NCBI RefSeq assembly: GCF_039545035.1
Contig: NZ_BAABRO010000033.1
Location: 1 to 41,827, forward strand
Source of the DNA: Novipirellula caenicola
GTDB lineage: Bacteria; Planctomycetota; Planctomycetia; Pirellulales; Pirellulaceae
DNA: 41,827 nucleotides
Direction of reading: 5' to 3'
Below the pieces are notes generated by a model. That model ran no database searches and was not told the DNA's origin. It was given only the letters and a program-made list of their open reading frames with translations. A program made the translations under genes and the position numbers. Within the stretch, counting starts at the first letter, position 1; the number at the start of each line of letters is the position of its first letter. This document shows, in pieces, positions 34,039-41,339 of the stretch.

Positions 34039-34124
34039 TCAATTGGCTCCAAAATGACTCGTAGAATGAGGGGATCGCAGAAGTGCGAGTCGAAAAACGA
34101 ACAGCGTACAGCGGAATCCCGGCG

Positions 34125-34691
34125 TCATCGCGGATTCGGCTGCGGGAATTTTAGATACTCCACCGGCACTGCATCGACCAGCCAAACGCCATTGGCGGAA
34201 CGATAGAAGCGATGTCCATCGTGGTGCATCGCTGCGGTGTTGACGCGCAGGATGATGGGCTTGCCACGCCGCGATCCGACCTTGGTTGCCGTGGACTCGT
34301 CTGCCGACAAATGCACGTGGTTACGAGACCGTTTCTGCAAGCCACTGGCTCGGATGCTTTCGATAAACGCAGCGACCGTGCCGTGGAAAAGCGTATCCGG
34401 AGGCGTCTGCGGATTGAGGTTCAAATCGACCCGCGATACCGAATGCCCTTGATTCGCGCGAATACGACGACCATCGTCACTGAGCGCAAACCGTTTCTTA
34501 TCGTTCGTCGCAACGACTTCGTGAACAAGTTCCAACGACAAAGGCGTTCCGCGTGCGTTTGCTGCGGAGATCAGTTCATGGATGTCCAGCCATCCCTCTT
34601 CGTCGAGCGTCATGCCTACGATTTCGGGTTGGTGCCGAAGTACCAAACTCAAAAATTTGCTGATCGTGACGAGTGACTTGTCTGTTTTCAT
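34125..34691 (-). CDS. kptA: RNA 2'-phosphotransferase (Tpt1/KptA)
   Basis: 188 residues, the normal KptA size. Conserved segments in order: SKFLSLVLRHQPE (Arg-His of the first active-site motif), WLDIHELISAANARG, RIRANQGHS (Arg), DTLFHGT, RNHVHLSADE, GKPIILRVN and NGVWLVDAVPVEYL. The enzyme uses NAD to remove an internal RNA 2'-phosphate, giving nicotinamide and ADP-ribose 1'',2''-cyclic phosphate. In eukaryotes it finishes tRNA splicing; the bacterial role is open. The start at 34691 fits the family N-terminus. Downstream on the same strand lie draG-like and M28 peptidase genes. A small frame upstream overlaps its start. Confidence 0.95.
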   Translation of the reverse strand: MKTDKSLVTISKFLSLVLRHQPEIVGMTLDEEGWLDIHELISAANARGTPLSLELVHEVVATNDKKRFALSDDGRRIRANQGHSVSRVDLNLNPQTPPDTLFHGTVAAFIESIRASGLQKRSRNHVHLSADESTATKVGSRRGKPIILRVNTAAMHHDGHRFYRSANGVWLVDAVPVEYLKFPQPNPR

Positions 34692-34918
34692 GGCGTCGAT
34701 TCTAACCGAAAAGAGTAGTCATCTGGGATGGCACGTGGGATGAGAAGTTTCGCTAAGGTCGGTTTCACCGCGACAACAAGCCCAAAGCTCGCGGCGCCGA
34801 CGCAAAATGATCCACGAAACTCCATAGGCAGCTGCCAATTGCAAACAACGTAGGTCGCGGACGAAATGGCAAGGCTCAGCAATTTTGGGGCACGATGGTC
34901 CGTGGTAATCGCCGTCAC
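34688..34918 (-). CDS. Possible small ORF overlapping the kptA start
   Basis: 76 codons from a GTG at 34918. Its TGA overlaps the kptA ATG as ATGA (34688-34691), the main reason to list it. The sequence has hydrophobic stretches (LLSLAISSATYVVCNW, SFCVGAASFGLVVAV) but no recognised family and no Shine-Dalgarno. The overlap may be chance, with the region simply holding the kptA promoter. Confidence 0.22.
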   Translation of the reverse strand: MTAITTDHRAPKLLSLAISSATYVVCNWQLPMEFRGSFCVGAASFGLVVAVKPTLAKLLIPRAIPDDYSFRLESTP

Positions 34919-35047
34919 GACCGTGCAAAACGCCCTGCGTATCCTTTTCTAGCAAATGCCAACCACAAAAATTTCAGCTGAATCAACGACGCCGAAATGG
35001 TAGGATGAAAAACACAATCACAGAAAGCTTCGTTACTCAGATGTGAA

Positions 35048-35647
35048 GTGACTGAAATGGCATGGCGACCGACGCACCTTGTAGAAGGCGGAGAGCTCGA
35101 TAACACACAACTCGGCTGGACCGTCGGTTGGTTACAACTCGAAGGCTTCGCCGAGCGAATGCAATTGAAACTGTCGGGCAATTGTCATCCCGATTTAGCC
35201 GGATGGAAGTTTCGCATCCATCGCGAATCGCCGGAGCTCGATCGAGGTTTCGGTGGCGACGTTCCACCCGATTACAGCGGCATTAGTCTTGATCAATCTG
35301 GAGTCGTCGGCGATATCACGGCCGATCAAGTCATCAAGCACCACGAGATTCCGACCGAAGAATTGCTTCGAAGATTGAGGGCGGGCGAGAAGCCGCCGTT
35401 CACTTTACGTAAATGTTTGTATTTGGAATGGTTCAGCAACCTTAACGGCCGCGTTGTCGTCCAGAGCACGCGTCTAACAGTCGAACGATTTGGCGAGCAA
35501 GCGTTTGAACTGACCGAAGCGCAGTGGCGCGAGCAGATTAACCAGAACCAAGAGGAAATGAACTTCTTCATGATGCAACTTGGTGACGCATTGGACAACT
35601 CTGTTTCGGACGATGCTTCAAAGGACGATTCCTCATCAGAATCCTAA
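35048..35647 (+). CDS. Conserved-looking cytoplasmic protein of unknown function
   Basis: 199 residues without signal or membrane segments. The N-terminal half (LVEGGELDNTQLGWTVGWLQLEGFAERMQLKLSGNCHPDLAGWKFRIHRE) has the regular strand pattern of a folded beta domain. The middle holds KCLYLEWFSNLNGRVVVQSTRLTVE. The last ~30 residues are acidic and Ser-rich and likely disordered. No family named. GTG 35048 and ATG 35057 are both possible starts; the ATG is the more usual choice. The gene stands alone, just before the long 210-bp repeat array. Confidence 0.75.
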   Translation: MTEMAWRPTHLVEGGELDNTQLGWTVGWLQLEGFAERMQLKLSGNCHPDLAGWKFRIHRESPELDRGFGGDVPPDYSGISLDQSGVVGDITADQVIKHHEIPTEELLRRLRAGEKPPFTLRKCLYLEWFSNLNGRVVVQSTRLTVERFGEQAFELTEAQWREQINQNQEEMNFFMMQLGDALDNSVSDDASKDDSSSES

Positions 35648-35700
35648 GACGCGGAAGCGGAGGGAAACGCTGTTAGGTTTCTCGTCGCGAAACGAGTGAC

Positions 35701-37320
35701 GCGTCGCGGCTCAGGAGACCGACGAAAGTCTTGACGGCTTGTTGATTTAGTGAAGGTGCCTGCGGCAAGGGGTGTAGGATGGACTTCCTAGTCCGTCAAT
35801 GGTGGATTCGACGGACTAGGAAGTCCATCGTACGACTAAAACAACAAGCCGTTAACGACTTCCGCTACGCCGAACCGCCTGTAGCGGAACTTGTCAAAAG
35901 TTTCGTCCCGCCTCTCCCTTCCATCCGCGCACCGTCTTCTAACCCTACTCAACGAAAGCCGCAACGGATCGTTGACTATGTGAGCCGTGGGCCGTCAGGC
36001 ACCGGGTCGTGCATAGGACCCGGCCGCTCACGCGTCGCGGCTCAGGAGACCGACGAAAGTCTTGACGACTTCCGCTACGCCGAACCGCCTGTAGCGGAAC
36101 TTGTCAAAAGTTTCGTCCCGCCTCTCCCTTCCTTCCGCGCAACGTCTTCTAACCCTACTCAGCGAAAGCCGCAACGGATCGTTGACTATTTGAGCCGTGG
36201 GCCGTCAGGCACCGGGTTGTGCGTGGGACCCGGCCGCTAACGCGTCGCGGCTCAGGAGACCGACGAAAGTCTTGACGACTTCCGCTACGCCGAACCGGCT
36301 GTAGTAGCGGAACTTGTCAAAAGTTTCGTCCCCCTTCCATCCGCGCAACGTCTTCTAACCCTACTCAACGAAAGTTGCAACGGATCGTTGACCATTTGAG
36401 CCGTGGGCCGTCAGGCACCGGGTAGCGCGTGGGACCCGGCCGCTTACGCGTCGCGGCTCAGGAGACCGACGAAAGTCTTGACGACTTCCGCTACGCCGAA
36501 CCGCCTGTAGCGGAACTTGTCCAAAGTTTCGTCCCCCCAACGCCTTCCATCCGCGCACCGTCTTCTAACCCTACTCGACGAAAGCGGCAACGGATCGTTG
36601 ACTATTTGAGCCGTTGGCCGTCAGGCACCGGGTAGCGCGTGGGACCCGGCCGCTTACGCGTCGCGGCTCAGGAGACCGACGAAAGTCTTGACGACTTCCG
36701 CTACGCCGAACCGCCTGTAGCGGAACTTGTCAAAAGTTTCGTCCCCCCTCCCCCTTCCTTCCGCGCAACGTCTTCTAACCCTACTCAGCGAAAGCCGCAA
36801 CGGATCGTTGACTATTTGAGCCGTGGGCCGTCAGGCATCGCGTAGGGCGTGGGACCCGGCCGCTTACGCGTCGCGGCTCAGGAGACCGACGAAAGCCGTT
36901 GACGACTTCCGCTACGCCGAACCGCCTGTAGCGGAACTTGTCAAAAGTTTCGTCCCCCCTCCCCCTTCCTTCCGCGCAACGTCTGCCAACCCTACTCAAC
37001 GAAAGCCGCAATCGATCGTTGACTATTTGAGCCGTGGGACGTCAGGCACCGGGTCGTGCGTGGGGCCCGGCCGCTGACGCGTCGCGGCTCAGGAGACCGA
37101 CGAAAGTCTTGACGACTTCCGCTATGCCGAACCGGCTGTAGCGGAACTTGTCAAAAGTTTCGTCCCCCCTCCCCCTTCCATCCGCGCAACGTCTTCTAAC
37201 CCTACTCAGCGAAAGCCGCAACGGATCGTTGACTATTTGAGCCGTGGGCCGTCAGGCACCGGGTAGCGCATGGGACCCGGACGCTGACGCGTCGCGGCTC
37301 AGCAAATCAATAAGCCGCTT
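35701..37320. repeat. 210-bp tandem repeat array, about seven units
   Basis: The marker GCGTCGCGGCTCAGGAGACC starts at 35701, 36032, 36242, 36448, 36658, 36868 and 37079, and a partial unit starts at 37289. Spacings are 331 (210 plus a 121-base insertion), 210, 206, 210, 210, 211 and 210. Each unit holds two hairpins: GACGAAAGTCTTGACGACTT ... against GTAGCGGAACTTGTC ..., and GAGCCGTGGGCCGTC ... against CGCGTCGCGGCTC. Since 210 is a multiple of three, the same peptide recurs in long frames. That is a by-product, and I see no starts or functions. Confidence 0.88.
35736..35851. mobile_element. 116-bp palindromic element inserted in the first 210-bp unit
   Basis: The element runs from GGCTTGTTGATTTAGTGAAG to ACTAAAACAACAAGCCG. 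It is flanked by TTGAC (35731-35735) and TTAAC (35852-35856), a likely 5-base target duplication with one change. The other units show the empty site GTCTTGACGACTTCC. Inner arms GATGGACTTCCTAGTCCGTC and GACGGACTAGGAAGTCCATC form the core hairpin. This is the cleanest filled-versus-empty comparison in the window. Confidence 0.82.
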
Positions 37321-37467
37321 GCAAGGTTCGCTACGCAGAATCAGCAGAAACGGAGTAGGACAACGTGCTTGGTGGTGTTTGTCTTAGGATTTTTGATCTT
37401 CGGATTTGACGGGCTAACGAAAGGATGGCTCGCTTGACAAGAAAAGGCTGCTCGCTCGACCGTGATA

Positions 37468-38211
37468 TCAATGCTTTACGGGATGATAGAGCTGATTGGG
37501 CTGAAAGGTTGAAACGTCTTGCAGGCTGAATTCTGGTCTCCATCGCATCGTGTCCAGTGAATAAACACGTTTGCAATGGGGGCCGCGTTTGAATTCGCTT
37601 TCACTGTCCATGTCTGCGACGATAAATCCATCCTGTTCCAGCAGGGTAGCGATCGTCACCTCGTTGTGCCCCGTCCAACCCCATAAAAATCGACGTCGCA
37701 ATGCGGCGACCGCGGCAGACGACAACCGGTAGATCGGATTGAAAGACGCCAGTGACGCATGCGGGTGATGCCACGGGAAAAGGGTTCCGGGAGGTGATTG
37801 CATCGAATCCCACCAGACCCACTCGGGATCCGAATCAAACCTCCGCAATTGAGTGGTCAAGAAGTCCGCGTGATGGTCGAATTGGTTGAAAAAATCGAGC
37901 CAGTTGGCGGTCCAGTGCACGTCAAATTCGATTGCCCAAACGTAGTCATACTGGTGCGTGTAGGCAAACTCAATCACGGGGAAATGGGCACTGCCTGGGA
38001 CGATCGTTGCAGCAATCGGCCGATAGCCAAGCTTCACTAGGTTATCATGACGGAACCCGATGACATTGCGGTTGCCAAAATCGCTGACCGCGCACGAATC
38101 CTCGTCGACCAGCAAATGCTTGCTCCAACCCGCAGGCAATGTAATCGAATCAAAATGCTGCATGATCGAAGGTTTTGATTCATGAGTCAGGAACAACACG
38201 CAAATGTTCAT
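37468..38211 (-). CDS. Putative glycosyltransferase-like protein
   Basis: 247 residues, no signal. The N-terminal strand MNICVLFLTHESKPSI and the later YDYVWAIEFDVHWTANW, with an acidic EFD in the position of a GT-A DxD motif, suggest a nucleotide-sugar-binding fold. ADFLTTQLRRFDSDPEWVWWD, NPIYRLSSAAVAALRRRF and GHNEVTIATLLEQDGFIVADM are compatible with such an enzyme. I do not place it in a named family, and donor and acceptor are unknown. It lies isolated between repeat blocks on both sides (array to 37320, elements from 38232), which hints at past transfer of the segment. Confidence 0.6.
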   Translation of the reverse strand: MNICVLFLTHESKPSIMQHFDSITLPAGWSKHLLVDEDSCAVSDFGNRNVIGFRHDNLVKLGYRPIAATIVPGSAHFPVIEFAYTHQYDYVWAIEFDVHWTANWLDFFNQFDHHADFLTTQLRRFDSDPEWVWWDSMQSPPGTLFPWHHPHASLASFNPIYRLSSAAVAALRRRFLWGWTGHNEVTIATLLEQDGFIVADMDSESEFKRGPHCKRVYSLDTMRWRPEFSLQDVSTFQPNQLYHPVKH

Positions 38212-38231
38212 TTCGATATTACGTCCTCAAG

Positions 38232-38360
38232 TCGTCAACGGCTTGTTGATTTACTGAGCCGCGACGCGTCAGCGGCCGGGTCCCGCACGCTACCCGGTGC
38301 CTTACGGCCCACGGCTCACTGTTGCAACTTACATTTCGATTAAATCAACAAGTCGTTGAC
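38232..38360. mobile_element. Element with the same terminal repeats but GAGCCG-type cargo
   Basis: Begins GTCAACGGCTTGTTGATTTA and ends TTAAATCAACAAGTCGTTGAC, the ends of the TTGATTTAGT family. The cargo is not the GGACTTCCTAGTCC hairpin but GAGCCGCGACGCGTCAGCGG ... CGGCCCACGGCTC, the reverse complement of the second hairpin of the 210-bp unit. It lies 20 bases upstream of the glycosyltransferase-like start and directly abuts the next element. Confidence 0.72.
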
Positions 38361-38493
38361 GGCTTGTTGATTTAATGATGTTTCCTGCGGCAAGGGGGGC
38401 ATGATGGACTTTCTAGTCCGTCAATGGCGCATTCGACGGACTAGGAAGTCCATCGTACGAATAAAACAACAAGTCGTTGACGAATTCCGCTAC
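38361..38493. mobile_element. Standard palindromic element abutting the previous one
   Basis: GGCTTGTTGATTTAATGATG to AATAAAACAACAAGTCG, with the GATGGACTTTCTAGTCCGTC / GACGGACTAGGAAGTCCATC hairpin and the GTTTCCTGCGGCAAGGG stretch. It is followed by TTGACGAATTCCGCTAC (38478-38494), a one-base variant of the right half of the target palindrome. The left half is not visible because another element sits there. Confidence 0.72.
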
Positions 38494-38559
38494 CTCGTTT
38501 CGCGGTCGATGCGTCTTCAAACAACGGTTAGCTCCGACAGCGAGCTCGCATCACAACCA

Positions 38560-40737
38560 TTATTCTTTGACAGGGAAACGGAACTCGCTTACTCGTTTGC
38601 CATTGACCTCGTGATGACGCAGTGTCAGTTCGGGCTTGCCATCCTTTCCCTTGGCTTTGACTTGCCCTGACAAAAAGCCACCTGCGACTCGCAAAAATTG
38701 GTGCGTTGGCCTTTTGTCGCCTGGCTTCCATCCCAGTTCATGATCGGCGCTTCCGGGGCCGCAGCCGAATTCCCAAAGTCCTGATTCTTTATCGAGCGAT
38801 GCGTATTGCCAATGTCGATCGCCGCAAAAGATGATCAAACCGTCGATCTCTGCAAATGCCCGCCGCAGCTCGTCTCCCTCGTGAACGAAGTTGTCATTGG
38901 CGTGGTTGTCACTCTTGTTATCACGGTCCGGCCCCACAATCGGCGTCGGGCTGAACAGCAATTTGAAGGTCGCATCGGATTCCTTTAGCGTTCGCAACAA
39001 CCAATCCTTTTGCTCCTTGCCCAAAATTGTCTTCTCAGGTCCGTCCGGCATCGTATTGGGGCTACGGAAATCGCGACCTTCTAAAACCCAGATCTGTGCA
39101 TGCTTGCCCCAGGACACCGTTTTGTAACGCGGCTGATGCGAGGGAAATTGCTCTTCGTTAAACAGCTGGACGCCCTCTTCGAAAGAGACCGATCCGTAGC
39201 GAGCTCCTGGCCAACAATCGTTCTTGAGCGTGTCGTGATCGTCTTTGATGAAGTAAGTGGTGTGGTTTGCATAGAAGCGGCGATTGTTTGGCAAGGCAAA
39301 AATTCGCTGCCACTTGAACCGCATCAATTCCTTGGTCATCGCCCATGGATCGGGTTTGTCGTAGTATTCGATATCGCCGGCGTGCACGACGAAATCAGGG
39401 CTGATCTTTTCAAAGGCAGGATAGATTTTGTGTCCCAAATCGCCATCATCTCGGCGAATAAAATCGTGACAGGTGGTCATGCAAAACCGTACGTCTTTGC
39501 TGCTTGTCGCTTCGGGCGCCGTTTCGAAGGTGCCTCGCAAAACCGCCGACAATGACTCCGCGGAATCTGGATTACTGCCCACCGGTCGCGTTTCCACGAT
39601 TGCTGCGTACTCGGTCCCCGGCCTTAGATCTTTCAAATGCCACTGAGCCGTAAAATCCTGTGACGCGTTCGTCGTCGTCCATGCTGTCGTCTTCGAATCG
39701 TAGCGTTTTAATTTTGGGAAGTAAGTCAGCCGCACTTCGCCGGCGGCGCCGGGGCATGCACCGAGCATCTGATCGAGTTCCGCTCCGGCAGGTAATTGTG
39801 CGGCAAGAAGTTCGTTCGCGTCGGTCCCCTGTGCAAGTTCTCGTGCCTGGCGGTTAGACAATTTCACAAAGGGCAGCCCATCCATCTTCGCTTCCCGGTT
39901 TTGGGTTGTCCGAGTCCACAACACAATTGAGTCTTGATCGGCCCAACCATTCCGCATTCCGTTCGCGAGAAACGGCCCATCGGTGGACGGTGCCACGGGA
40001 GCTTCCGAGGGTGCCGGCAAGATGGTCAACTGAAAGTTCTTGTATGCCGCTTTCCCGCCGTGATCGGTCAACATCACGCGGTCGCCCTCGCGGGGTTGGG
40101 CGAAACCGGACTCTACGTAAAACTTGCTGCGAGCGTAGATCGCGTCCCAGGCGGTTCCCACGGTGGATGTTTCCGCGACCAGTTTTCCATTGAGGAAATG
40201 TTGCAAATGAGTTCCCTGGACGACCACTCTCGCATGATTCCACTGGCCGGCAGGTTTCAACGGCTTGTCGAGTACAGGAGCTTGCAAATCGTAGATCGCG
40301 GCGGTCGAGCCATTGCTCGGGTTCTTCAGCGGGATCGCTTCGTCGATAATCTGGTATTCCACTCCCAAATAGCGGTTGCCAAATTTGCGAACTCGGTACT
40401 TGAGTCCCGAATTGGTTTTTGGCGAGATCTTCCAGTCCCAAGCAAGTTCAAAGTTTGGCGGCAGAGGAGGGCTTAGCAGATTTCCGTCGCCGGTGCGAGG
40501 TTTTACTAAACGCACCTCACCCTCAGCAAACTCCCAGGCCTCACCCACAGGTTTCCCATTGCCGGTCCGCCAAAACGACGGCTGGCTCCAATCATCCTCA
40601 GGTGACACCAGCGATATCTGTTCGGCAGCGGAGTCGTCCGAATCATTTGCTTCATCGGCATGGCAGGAGCTCGACCAAACTCCTGCAACGGTAAACAACG
40701 ACAGCCATAAACAGTGGACCAAGCCAAACAAACGCAT
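38560..40737 (-). CDS. Secreted DUF1080 (3-keto-disaccharide hydrolase-like) domain fused to PhoD-type phosphatase
   Basis: 725 residues with a signal peptide (LVHCLWLSLFTVAGVWSSSCHA). Residues about 40-245 are a DUF1080 jelly-roll: WEFAEGEVRLVKPRTGDGNLLSP, FELAWDWKISPKTNSGLKYR, GQWNHARVVVQGTHLQHFLNGKL, YVESGFAQPREGDRVMLTDHGG. The rest is a PhoD-like metallophosphatase: a domain with DSIVLWTRT, then the metal site FCMTTCHDF, VHAGDIEYYD, FIKDDHDTLKNDCWPG, WVLEGRDFRSPN and IFCGDRHW. It would act on phosphate esters or diesters outside the cytoplasm, with the DUF1080 part binding or cutting carbohydrate. The start at 40737 gives the signal peptide. It stands between repeat blocks. Confidence 0.9.
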   Translation of the reverse strand: MRLFGLVHCLWLSLFTVAGVWSSSCHADEANDSDDSAAEQISLVSPEDDWSQPSFWRTGNGKPVGEAWEFAEGEVRLVKPRTGDGNLLSPPLPPNFELAWDWKISPKTNSGLKYRVRKFGNRYLGVEYQIIDEAIPLKNPSNGSTAAIYDLQAPVLDKPLKPAGQWNHARVVVQGTHLQHFLNGKLVAETSTVGTAWDAIYARSKFYVESGFAQPREGDRVMLTDHGGKAAYKNFQLTILPAPSEAPVAPSTDGPFLANGMRNGWADQDSIVLWTRTTQNREAKMDGLPFVKLSNRQARELAQGTDANELLAAQLPAGAELDQMLGACPGAAGEVRLTYFPKLKRYDSKTTAWTTTNASQDFTAQWHLKDLRPGTEYAAIVETRPVGSNPDSAESLSAVLRGTFETAPEATSSKDVRFCMTTCHDFIRRDDGDLGHKIYPAFEKISPDFVVHAGDIEYYDKPDPWAMTKELMRFKWQRIFALPNNRRFYANHTTYFIKDDHDTLKNDCWPGARYGSVSFEEGVQLFNEEQFPSHQPRYKTVSWGKHAQIWVLEGRDFRSPNTMPDGPEKTILGKEQKDWLLRTLKESDATFKLLFSPTPIVGPDRDNKSDNHANDNFVHEGDELRRAFAEIDGLIIFCGDRHWQYASLDKESGLWEFGCGPGSADHELGWKPGDKRPTHQFLRVAGGFLSGQVKAKGKDGKPELTLRHHEVNGKRVSEFRFPVKE

Positions 40738-40848
40738 CGAAGCAGTCCTATCAATGTTGGGGGAACGAGCAAGACGTGGCCCATGATACTCGAATTCCCT
40801 GGGGTCAAGCAAAGGAGCGGCTCAAGAACGATGTGATGCGCGTTTTAC

Positions 40849-41339
40849 GTAGCGGAAGTCGTCAAGACTTTCGTTCCACGGCCCAGATGAATCTAATCGG
40901 TGAGCCGCAGGCCGTAAGGCACCGGGGCGTGCGCGGGCCCCGGACGCTGACGCGTCGCGGCTCAATAGACCGACGAAAGTCTTGACGACTTCCGCTACGC
41001 CGAACCGCCTGTAGCGGAACTTGTCAAAAGTTTCGTCCCCCCAACGCCTTCCATCCGCGCACCGTCTTCAAACCCTACTCGACGAAGGCCTCGACAGTTC
41101 GTTGATTATTTGAGCCGCGGGCCGTAAGGCACCGGGTCGTGCATGGGACCCGGCCGCTTACGCGTCGCGGCTCAATAGACCGACGAAAGTCTTGACGACT
41201 TCCGCTACGCCGAACCGCCTGTAGCGAAACTTGTCAAAAGTTTCGTCCCCCACTGCCTTCCATCCGCGCACCGTTTTCAAACCCTACTCGACGAAGGCCT
41301 CGACAGTTCGTTGTTTATTTGAGCCGCGGGCCGTAAGGC
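40849..41339. repeat. Second copy of the 210-bp repeat, two units, cut by an insertion sequence
   Basis: It begins with the intact host palindrome (GTAGCGGAAGTCGTC then AAGACTTTCG, 40849-40873). The marker GCGTCGCGGCTCAATAGACC starts at 40952 and 41162, again 210 bases apart. Both units have the two hairpins of the main array, with ATAGAC where that array has GGAGAC, so this is a separate subfamily. The last unit stops after GCCGTAAGGC at 41339, where the IS begins; elsewhere ACCGGG follows. Confidence 0.82.

Noticed and set aside
34740-34960. Plus-strand text resembling GxFHRDNxPA-type repeats upstream of 35048
   Set aside because: Only one or two weak motif matches with stops between them; too little to call a remnant.
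35779-37077. Long open frames repeating the peptide DDFRYAEPPVAELVKSFVPP across the array
   Set aside because: The period (210) is a multiple of three, so any open frame repeats. There is no start signal, both strands are open, and the DNA is palindromic. It is a by-product of the DNA repeat.
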